From: Ridgeia piscesae
Taxonomy: Eukaryota; Annelida; Polychaeta; Sabellida; Siboglinidae
Direction of reading: 5' to 3'
DNA length: 64,000 nt
NCBI GenBank assembly: GCA_025642075.2
Contig: JAODUO010000033.1
Location: 763,501 to 827,500, forward strand
Below are positions 1 to 11,500 of the stretch, one piece after another. Under the pieces are notes generated by a model. It saw only the letters and a program-made list of their open reading frames with translations. It was not told the origin of the DNA and made no database searches. Both the position numbers and the translations under genes were made by a program. How positions within the stretch are numbered: the stretch's first letter is position 1; every line of letters begins with the position of its first letter.

Positions 1-66
1 TCAAAATTGAGTACAGCCATCACTTAAAAAAATGCCAAATTCTGTATCGGATACGGGTCACTCATA

Positions 67-110
67 TCAGGTGGCCGGTCTGCATGTCCTTGACCGACTG
101 TCGCAGGACA
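67..110 (-). CDS. Exon 21: putative terminal exon
   Basis: The exon has 44 nt, phase 1 in, and encodes VSCDSRSRTCRPAT then TGA. The acceptor CACAG follows a pyrimidine-rich stretch. No poly(A) signal is visible in the 66 bases left before the window edge, so the true end may differ. Confidence 0.4.
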
Positions 111-3100
111 CTGTGTCATATTGACCAAGAGTGGGACATATAGAGCAGATAAATGAAAGAAAGAAGTAGTGATGAGAACGAGTGCTGATAAACCTACCTA
201 TACGACAGTTGGGTAACGCTGGCTCACTGGAACATCCACACTTCGGACACATGCAGACATAGTTGTCTGGACCCTTGCTGATACAAGTTCCACCATGTTC
301 ACACGGATTGTGCCTGTCGCAATATGGACGCCCTGGTCACAAAACAAAACTAACACTTTCATTTTGTTTAGTAACTTTGTCCCAACATTGAGCTGTACTG
401 AAACAAACTAAAACATGCAGTTATTAAAAAGTTGCAAAACTACAATACATCTTGTAAAATCAAATCATGAAATGTGACGTGTTATAACGAAATGAGATGT
501 ATGTCAGTGAATTTGATTTTGAGAAAACACCGCATAAACATGCAACGATGAATTTCGACGATTGTGACTTTTTTGTCACCAAAGTATACATTGGTATCTT
601 TTTGTCAATTGGCAATGCTTATTTCTCGTTTATATTATTATTTAGTACATTTTATAGCCGTTTTAGACACACTACGTAACATTTTACGCATGAATTTCGT
701 AAAACAGAACCGATAAATCGCACTAGTTCATGTCGCATTCTTTGGGGTTTCCCTCAACGCATGGCGGACTTATTTGGTACTACAGGAAAGCCCTGAACGC
801 CCTCTTTTGGATTCTTGTAGTAGAAATCCCCACTGACGTCAGTGTAAGCCAATAGCAGCGCTTAATGCGAGAGGCCTATCTGTGAACAAACCTCACTAGA
901 CGCCGTGAGGAGCTGACAGGGGGCCCCTGATTGGCTTAGAGCTGTGCACGCAGGCGCAGTGCGCTCTCGCTAGCCATAAAGAATGTGGAATCGATCGGGT
1001 CGCTGCTAAAAAACATTGCTAAATACTCAGATTATGTTGTAATAATTTCAGTAAACAGTTAGCATGATATATCTTTGACAGCAAACATGCCTTGGGAGTT
1101 TATTTTGTATGCATCAAATGGATAATAGAAGCAAAACGGCTGATTTTGGATCGACAATGTACTCGACTGTGTGCTTATGTGACTGTGAACTTCAAATGCG
1201 TTTTTCTCCGTTTGAAACTTTCTACCCTAGAAATAGGGCTGTGTGTGAAATATGTTCATAATTTTTACACCGTTGGAAAGATTAATACATCTTCTTTCCA
1301 ATAGTGTGACTAACTCAATTTTGTGTTTTTTTTTGACAAACGGCTCATTTTGTTACAACACGTCACAAATAACTTTGGTTTGATGCACAAGCATTCTGAT
1401 ACTGTATGTACTGTGGATACCAGGGGCAGTATTAGGATTATTTGTTATGTAAAGTGGAGTATATTTAATCATGTTATACATGAGGACAACATGTGGCTTG
1501 TGAACAAATGTGTGTGTGCGTGCATGTGTCTGTGCGTGTGTGTACAGATATATGTAAGCAACAAACTATATACAACCAATTGGCCATAATTTGTTAAACT
1601 AGTCGCACAATAGCATATTGTGTACACATCAATATAATTATAATCAATATTTAAAATAGACAAACTTTAATTAAAACTTGCCTTAAGGAGATCAGTAGTG
1701 AGACCAATTACAAGTAGCGGTTCATTCAGTTTTTTAAAGAGAAGTTTTCTAAATAAACCAATGGGATAAACATTGTATATATGAAGCCAAGAAAACACTG
1801 ACGTTGACACAATTTGGTGGTTGTGTTGTAGACATAGTCAGAAGCACAGCCGTTTGAGTCACACTGTCCAACTTCAGCATATCCACAGTGGTCACAGTTG
1901 GTGGGACAAGCTACAAAATAACATACACTTTGTTGGTTCTTTAGTGCTGAGGCAGAGAGGGAGAGGGAGAGAGAGAGGGAGAGAGAGAGTGAGAGAGATT
2001 ACTTAGTGACACGCCTTTAGTGACATGTCTGATCGGCAATGATGACAGTGATTCGGACTTGTCTGAATTGAGTGAGGATGACTGTGTGTGTGACACAGAG
2101 TTAGACTTGGTCTTGGAAAAATAAGTCAACGGATCTGTCAACTCAATGGTGACAGTGTTGATGACGACCCAGCTACATTTGTGGAGGGAACGGAATATTT
2201 GGCAGATGTCATCATGCCTGACAACAAGAGTTCTCCTCAGAGCTAACCACATATTCATGGATGAATTTGCTACCTCTTGCATGTTTACTGTTAATGTACA
2301 TTTCTGCTAATAAACAACTACAACTTTGTTGCAGGGTGCCCTCGTTAAAAAAATAATGTGACTATAAGAGTTGGTAACTAGTTTTAGTATTCCAAAGCTA
2401 AAGTACACACCTACATTTTCTTTACTGCATTGGACATGGAAATAGCACTGGATATTTTATTGTATACTCATAATAATACTGCAGCAACTTTTTATTTGGC
2501 ATTACTTATGATGATAATTACAAACTCTACAGGTACATTTCTCCTGCATTCATGTTTGACGGGTGTCCTGATTAAGTTCATAATAATTTTAAAACAAGTA
2601 GCCATCAAAATTGGATAATTTATTCAGTGTAACAAAGCTACCAAACAGCTGCATTTACTTCAAAGGGATGTATACACTAATAGCAAAAGTAATTGTGTTA
2701 TTTAATAAAGTGATGTTTACATGTGAATAATGAATCTCAACCTTAAAACAGATGTTTCTCCTTAACTAATTTCTGATAGGTGCTGTCTTTAAATTCTTGT
2801 AACTGCTGCTAGTGGGAATATTTGAATACACTAAACAGAAATAGTGTTTCTTTCCATTTCTTGAATAAAATACGTGTTTTTATGACAAAACGACTGGTTT
2901 TCCTATGCCGCCACATACGGCTAGAATAATCACACAAAATAGCATATTGTGTACACATCAATATAATCATAATTTATAATAAACAAACTTTAATTAGAAC
3001 TTGCGACACATTTTTTTTAAGAAATTTGAGTCAGGTTCGTTTAAGAGATAAGTTTTCAAAATGTACACTGTATACGAAGCCAAGAAAACACTGACGGTGA

Positions 3101-4167
3101 CACAACTTGGTGCGTGTGTTGTAGTCATAGCCAGAAGCACAGCCGTCTGAGTCACACTGTCCAACCTCAGCATGTCCACAGTGGTCACAGTTGGTGGGAC
3201 AAGCTACAAAATAAAATACACTTTGTTGGTTCTTTAGTGCTGAGGCAGAGAGGGAGAGAGGGAGAGAGGGAGAGAGAGAGAGAGAAAGAGTGAGAGAAAG
3301 GAGAGAAAGCGAGAGAAAGAGAGTGAGAGAAAGAGAGATAGGGAGGGAGAGAGAAAGAGAGAGAGAGGGAGGGAGAGAGGAGAGTGAGGGGGAGAGTGAG
3401 AGGGAGAGAGAGAGAGGAGAAGAGAGGGGGAGAGGGAGAGAGAGCTGAGCCAGTGAGAGAGAGGAGGGGGGACAGAATTGCAGAGGACCGTCATATAATA
3501 TGCAAGTTGAAATAAAACTTATCAAAAAAACAAACATAGAAATGGGATTGACCTGTATGAGGCGTCAAACCAGTCAGAGGTCACAGGCGTATTGTCTCTA
3601 ATTAGCGGTTGATCATTGGGATCATTGAGATTCACTGCAAGTTTGGGATTTATTATAAGTTCACAAATAGTTCTGATTATCCAAGGAAGTGGCTTTTGTG
3701 TTTGCACAAAGCTAAATGTAGGAAGAAGTTCCCATGCCCATATATGACGACCATTGAAGCTATTTACAGCATGCAGTTCCAAGCAGCAGTGGCATGAATA
3801 GTGTGAGAAAATTGAGTGGGAGGGAAAAAGGAAGGAGATGGAGGGAGTTAGTTCTTAGTTAAGGTTTAGTCTTCAGAGAACAGGAAATAGCACTGGATAT
3901 TTAAGACCCTAATAACACAGCAGAATTTAGGCATACAGATGATAATTACAAAAGTACAGGCAGATTCAGGTTAGGGGCTGAAATCATAACAAAATAAGTG
4001 CATCAGAGATGGAAAACAGTGAAAAAAGCTACCAAACGCTGCAAACAAAGGGGGTGTACACTACTAGCAAAAGGGGAATGGTTATACCTTAATAAAGGAG
4101 ACATGTGAAGAATGAACCAACTTAAAAGAGAACTAAGAGAGGGGCTGAAATTTGTATCTTATAGAGC

Positions 4168-4212
<45 letters not shown>

Positions 4213-5463
4213 GAGGCAGTGAGCGAGAGGAGAGAGCGGGAATAGAATTGTCTTGACACATTAGTGTTGATGAGCATGCAGTATGTTGCAAGCCAACATC
4301 AGTAAAGTTGTGAACGATTACTTAATGACATGCCTTTAGTGACATGTCTGATCGGCAATGATGACAGTGATTCGGACTTGTCTGAATTGAGTGAGGATGA
4401 CTGTGTGTGTGACACAGAGTTAGACTTGGTCTTGGAAAAATAAGTCAACGGATCTGTCAACTCAATGGTGACAGTGTTGATGACGACCCAGCTACATTTG
4501 TGGAGGGAACGGAATATTTGGCAGATGTCATCATGCCTGACAACAAGAGTTCTCCTCAGAGCTAACCACATATTCATGGATGAATTTGCTACCTCTTGCA
4601 TGTTTACTTTTAATGTACATTTCTGCTAATAAACAACTACAACTTTGTTGCAGGGTGCCCTCGTTAAAAATAATGTGACTATAAGAGTTGGTAACTAGTT
4701 TTAGTATTCCAAAGCTAAATTACACACCTACATTTTCTTTACTGCATTGGACATGGAAATAGCACTGGATATTTTATTGTATACTCATAATAATACTGCA
4801 GCAACTTTTTATTTGGCATTACTTATGATGATAATTACAAACTCTACAGGTACATTTCTCCTGCATTCATGTTTGACGGGTGTCCTGATTAAGTTCATAA
4901 TAATTTTAAAACAAGTAGCCATCAAAATTGGATAATTTATTCAGTGTAACAAAGCTACCAAACAGCTGCATTTACTTCAAAGGGATGTGTACACTACTAG
5001 CAAAAGTAATTGTGTTATACCTTAATAAAGTGATGTTTACATGTGAATAATGAATCTCAACCTTAAAACGCATGTTTCTCCTTAACTAATTTCTGATAGG
5101 TGCTGCTTTTAAATTCTTGTATCTTTAATTAGAACTTGCTACACATTTGTTCTTAAGAAATTGAGTCAGTTTCGTTTCAGAGATAAGTTTTCAAAATATA
5201 CGAGTGGATTGCACTGTTTATATGAAGCCAAGAAAACACTGACGGTGACACAACTTGGTGCGTGTGTTGTAGTCGTAGCCAGAAGCACAGCCGTCTGAGT
5301 CACACTGTCCAACCTCGGCATGTCCACAGTGGTCACAGTTGGTGGGACAAGCTACAAAATAACACACTTTGTTGGTTCTTTAGTGCTGAGGGAGGGAGGG
5401 AGGGAGGGAGGGAGGGAGGGAGGGAGGGAGGGAGGGAGGAGGAGAGAGAGAGAGAGAGAGAGG

Positions 5464-5525
<62 letters not shown>

Positions 5526-8500
5526 TATAATTTAGAAAAGAGGACCATCATTAATAATATTGCAAAGACGCAAATAAAACATAGATATATTCAAATCAAA
5601 ACTAACCAATCGGCATTAGACCATGTATGATGGCGTAGGAAAACCGGGAGGGAGAAAGAGCAGAGTAGAGATAGGATGAGGGAGGGAGGGAGAAAGAGCA
5701 GAGTAGAGATAGGGTGAGGGAGGGAGGGAGAAAGAGCAGAGTAGAGATAGGGTGAGGGAGGAGGAGAAAGAGCAGAGTAGAGATAGGGTGAGGGAGGGAG
5801 GGAGAAAGAGTAGAGTAGAGATAGGGTGAGGGATGTAGGAAGGGAGGAAGAAAGAGCAGAATAGAGATAGGGTGAGGGAGGGAGGAAAGAGCAGAGTAGA
5901 GATAGGGTGAGGAGGGAGGGAGAAAGAGCAGAGTAGAGATAGGATGAGGGAGGGAGGAAGAAAGAGCAGAGTAGAGATAGGGTGAGGGAGGGAGGAAAGA
6001 AGGAGAGAGGTAGAGGAGAGAAAGAGTAGAGTAGAGATAGGGTGAGGGAGGAGGAAGGGAGGAAGAAAGAGCAGAATAGAGATAGGATGAGGAAGGGAGG
6101 AAGAAAGAGCAGAGTAGAGATAGGATGAGGAAGGGAGGAAGAAAGAGCAGAGTAGAGATAGGGTGAGGGAGGGAGGGAGAAAGAGCAGAGTAGAGATAGG
6201 GTGAGGGAGGGAGGAAGGGAGGAAGAAAGAGCAGAATAGAGATAGGATGAGGAAGGGAGGAAGAAAGAGCAGAGTAGAGATAGGGTGAGGGAGGGAGGGA
6301 GAAAGCAGAGTAGAGATAGGGTGAGGGAGGGAGGAAGAAAGAGCAGAGTTGAGATAGGATGAGGAAGGGAGGAAGAAAGAGCAGAATAGAGATAGGATGA
6401 AGGAGGGAGGGAGGGAGGAAGAGCAGAGGAGAGGAGGTGGGGTGGTGATGGACGGATGGACATCGACAGACACACATTGACAGACATCGACAGACAGACA
6501 CATACAGACAGACAGACACAGAGACAACTCACCGTCACACAACTGTGAGTCAGTGATTCTGTAGCCAGGAGAGCAGCCGTTTGAGTCACACTTTCCAGCT
6601 TCAGCATTCTCACAGTGGTCACAGTCCGAGGGACACGCTACAACATCATGGTTTCACACTGTAAAATGATGACGCGTACCTCTTAGAAGTCCACAGAGGG
6701 CACGGCACGGTGGTCACGCGATAGAGCACAGGACAGGATTCAAGGGACAGTGGTTCCAACCCATCTGCCTCTGGCGCTGTTTCGTAACGAATGCAATTAA
6801 ATTCACCTTATTTTGTCTGTGTCTTTCAGAAGAAATACTTAAAGTTGTTGGTTCTTTCTGTCTGGTGTCTCTGCCAGGGGAAGTAAAAGATCCCACACAG
6901 GGGGTAAATGTGTAACCTGTAGTGTGGTCTCACTAATTCTAGAGATGGGACAACTTTGTAACCAAGTTTGATAATACTCTAGGTACAAACATGTGGTTAG
7001 CAAAGAGTGACGAGTTAACCTTAAGAATTATGAAGGAACTTAATATTGTATTGTGTCAACATATATAACAACTTCAAAAAAACAGTTTTGAAGCAACCAA
7101 CTAGTCAGTAGAAAAGCTTATCTTATGGTTTGGTAAAGATAACATAATTACAAGTGATTTTGTAGAATATTTATTTATAAACATAACATCATTACTCCTC
7201 TCAACCTTGTCACATGTTGTCTGTGTCAGACATAACCAGACGTCACGTCCAGCAAGCTGCAGTCACAATCAATCTTTAAATTTACACCCACTTGGAAGCA
7301 AAATGTCAACAAGACACTTCAAAAAGTCTGGCAGTTTGAAGTTTTGTTTCATGACTTGACGTATTTTGCTGCTAAATAACAGCAGTTTTGGACGAATTGG
7401 CCATTTGGATGAATAACATGGATTGATGGATGTTGTTGCTAGATAACTGTGGGGCAGATTGGTCAGTTGGATGAATAAAATAATTACCTGCATGTGTTGT
7501 TATGGCAACTGTTGTAGTGGTCACTATAGATTCAGTAGTAGTCGGGTGGACAGGTTTCTCCGTGGGTGAGGTTGTGGTGTGTTCTGATCGACGCACCATT
7601 GTCAGTTTGGCTGTGGTTGGTTCCTTGATGTAGCTATGGAACAGACCGTCTTCTTTCCTGAGTTCCTCCTGTAACTGTTGCTGAAACGATTCCTTCGTCG
7701 ACTCTCCTGACACGACAACAACCAGCTGGAAGTGCACCACGAGAGACCCCTTGCTGCAGACACAAACACACACAGCTACGGTCAGGAGGTGTTCTACACT
7801 CATACGGGAGGGAGTGCAGAAGTGCAAGTAATATGCTCACCCCATCCACAGTGCAACAGTCCAAGTGAATGTGATCACTATTACTCTTTGTTTTATCTTA
7901 TGTGCATCTCCACAAACCTGCAACTGTACAGAAATTAAATGACAAAGAAATTATTGTGTACACACTGGCAGGTGCTCAAATTAGTTCCCACACTGTCTGG
8001 TAGAAATCAGGTTGTTTAATTACAACTAATTCAGTCAATTAAACCCCCTGCTAGTAATTACCATTATACTGGTTGATCCAAAGAGGCGAAATAGTAATAT
8101 TGTTACTACGGATACTAGGGACTATATCCACTGGTTGATCCAGGGAGATGGAATAGGGAGTTCACTACGGACTGTATTTACTGGTTGATCCAGGGAGATG
8201 GAATAGGGAGTTCACTAGGGACCGTATCTACTGGTTGATCCAGGGAGATGGAATAGGGAGTTCACTAGGGACTGTATCTACTGGTTGATCCAGAGAGATG
8301 GAATAGAGAGTTCACTAGGGACCGTATCTACTGGTTGATTCAGGGAGATGGAATAGAGAGTTCACTAGGGACCGTATCTACTGGTTGATCCAGGGAGATG
8401 GAATAGGGAGTTCACTAGGGACTGTATCCACTGGTTGATCCAGAGAGATGGAATAGGGAGTTCACTAGGGACCGTATCGACTGGTTGATCCAGAGAGATG

Positions 8501-11500
8501 GAATAGGGAGTTCACTAGGGACTGTATCTACTGGTTGATCCAGGGAGATGGAATAGAGAGTTCACTAGGGACCGTATCCACAGGTTGATCCAGGGAGATG
8601 GAATAGAGAGTTCACTAGGGACCGTATCCACTGGTTGATCCAGGGAGATGGAATAGGGAGTTCACTAGGGACCGTATCCACTGGTTGATCCAGGGAGATG
8701 GAATAGGGAGTTCACTACGGACTGTATCTACTGGTTGATCCAGGGAGATGGAATAGGTTCACTAGGGACCGTATCCCCTGGTTGATCCAGGGAGATGGAA
8801 TAGGGAGTTCACTACGGACCGTATCCCCTGGTTGATCCAGGGAGATGGAATAGGGAGTTCACTACGGACCGTATCCACTGGTTGATCCAGGGAGATGGAA
8901 TAGGGAGTTCACTAGGGACCGTATCCACTGGTTGATCCAGGGAGATGGAATAGGGAGTTCACTAGGGACCGTATCCACTGGTTGATCCAGGGAGATGGAA
9001 AAGGGAGTTCACTAGGGACCGTATCCCCTGGTTGATCCAGGGAAATAGAAAAGGGAGTTCACTAGGGACCGTATCCCCTGGTTGATCCAGGGAGATGGAA
9101 TAGGGAGTTCACTAGGGACCATATCTACTGGTTGATCCAGGGAGATGGAATAGGGAGTTCACTAGGGACCGTATCTACTGGTTGATCCAGGGAGATGGAA
9201 TAGGGAGTTCACTAGGGACCGTATCTACTGGTTGATCCAGGGAGGAATGGAATAGGGAGTTCATTTTAAGGGACCGGGTATCTACTGGTTGATCCAGGGA
9301 GATGGAATAGGGAGTTCACTAGGGACCGTATCTACTGGTTGATCCAGGGAGATGGAATAGGGAGTTCACTAGGGACCGTATCTACTGGTTGATCCAGGGA
9401 GATGGAATAGGGAGTTCACTAGGGACCGTATCTACTGGTTGATCCAGGGAGATGGAATAGGGAGTTCACTAGGGACCGTATCTACTGGTTGAACCAGGGA
9501 GATGGAATAGAGAGTTCACTAGGGACTGTATCCACTGGTTGATCCAGGGAGATGGAATAGAGAGTTCACTAGGGACTGTATCCCCTGGTTGATCCAGGGA
9601 GATGGAATAGAGAGTTCACTGTGGACTGTATCCACTGGTTGATCCAGGGAGATGGAATAGAGAGTTCACTAGGGACTGTATCTACTGGTTGATCCAGGGA
9701 GATGGAATAGAGAGTTCACTAGGGACCGTATCCACAGGTTGATCCAGGGAGATGGAATAGAGAGTTCACTAGGGACCGTATCCACTGGTTGATCAAGGGA
9801 GATGGAATAGGGAGTTCACTAGGGACCGTATCCCCTGGTTGATCCAGGGAGATGGAATAGGGAGTTCACTAGGGACCGTATCCCCTGGTTGATCCAGGGA
9901 GATGGAATAGGGAGTTCACTAGGGACCGTATCCCCTGGTTGATCCAGGGAGATGGAATAGGGAGTTCACTAGGGACCGTATCCACTGGTTTATCCAGGGA
10001 GATGGAATAGGGAGTTCACTAGGGACCGTATCCACTGGTTGATCCAGGGAGATGGAAAAGGGAGTTCACTAGGGACCGTATCCACTGGTTGATCCAGGGA
10101 GATGGAATAGGGAGTTCACTAGGGACCGTATCCACTGGTTGATCCAGGGAGATGGAATAGGGAGTTCACTAGGGACCGTATCTACTGGTTGATCCAGGAA
10201 GATGGAATAGGGAGTTCACTAGGGCCCTGTATCTACTGGTTGATCCAGGGAGATGGAATAGGGAGTTCACTAGGGACCGTATCTACTGGTTGATCCAGGG
10301 AGATGGAATAGGGAGTTCACTAGGGACCGTATCTACTGGTTGATCCAGGGAGATGGAATAGGGAGTTCACTAGGGACCGTATCTACTGGTTGATCCAGGG
10401 AGATGGAATAGGGAGTTCACTAGGGACCGTATCTACTGGTTGATCCAGGGAGATGGAATAGGGAGTTCACTAGGGACCGTATCTACTGGTTGATCCAGGG
10501 AGATGGAATAGGGAGTTCACTAGGGACCGTATCTACTGGTTGATCCAGGGAGATGGAATAGGGAGTTCACTAGGGACCGTATCCACTGGTTGATCCAGGG
10601 AGATGGAATAGAGAGTTCACTAGGGACCGTATCCACTGGTTGATCCAGGGAGATGGAATAGAGAGTTCACTAGGGACCGTATCCACTGGTTGATCCAGGG
10701 AGATGGAATAGAGAGTTCACTAGGGACCGTATCCACTGGTTGATCCAGGGAGATGGAATAGAGTTCACTATGGACCGTATCCACTGGTTGATCCAGGGAG
10801 ATGGAATAGAGAGTTCACTAGGGACCGTATCCACTGGTTGATCCAGGGAGATGGAATAGAGAGTTCACTAGGTACCGTATCCACTGGTTGATCCAGGGAG
10901 ATGGAATAGGGAGTTCACTAGGGATCGTATCCCCTGGTTGATCCAGGGAGATGGAATAGAGAGTTCACTAGGGACTGTATCCACTGGTTGATCCAGGGAG
11001 ATGGAATAGAGAGTTCACTAGGGACCGTATCCACTGGTTGATGCAGGGAGACGGAAGAGAGTTCACTGTGGACTGTATCCACTGGTTGATCCAGGGAGAT
11101 GGAATAGAGAGTTCACTGTGGACTGTATCCACTGGTTGATCCAGGGAGGTGGAATAGAGAGTTCACTGTGGACTGTATCCACTGGTTGATCCAGGGAGGT
11201 GGAATAGAGAGTTCACTGTGGACTGTATCCACTGGTTGATCCAGGGAGGTGGAATAGAGAGTTCACTGTGGACTGTATCCACTGGTTGATCCAGGGAGAT
11301 GGAATAGAGAGTTCAATAGGGACTGTATCCCCTGGTTGATCCTTGGAGATGGAATAGAGAGTTCACTACGGACCGTATCCCCTGGTTGATCCAGGGAGAT
11401 GGAATAGAGAGTTCACTAGGGACTGTATCCACTGGTTGATCCAGGGAGATGGAATAGAGAGTTCACTAGGGACTGTATCCCCTGGTTGATCCAGGGAGAT

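Larger units (their letters stand above)
1680..5360. repeat. Segmental tandem duplication carrying cysteine-repeat exons 17-19
   Basis: The exon with its flank occurs at about 1680-1950, 2990-3240 and 5130-5385. The intron block 2010-2770 recurs almost unchanged at 4330-5095, including identical short open frames on both strands. A third, heavily eroded version of part of this block is seen at 3870-4150. This shows recent unequal duplication of the exon plus intron. Confidence 0.8.

Noticed and set aside
2040..2121. Plus frame reading NDDSDSDLSELSEDD
   Set aside because: It resembles the acidic start of piggyBac-type transposases, but it is very short, ends in a stop, and no transposase body was found.
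3522..3782. 86-codon minus frame with WAWELLPTFSFVQTQKPLPW
   Set aside because: Protein-like in look, but no family recognised and no splice support. Kept only as a possible mobile-element remnant.
5591..6622. Three overlapping Leu/Ser/Pro-rich minus frames of over 300 codons
   Set aside because: Purine-rich array in intron 16. Only the real exon 16 at its right end is coding.
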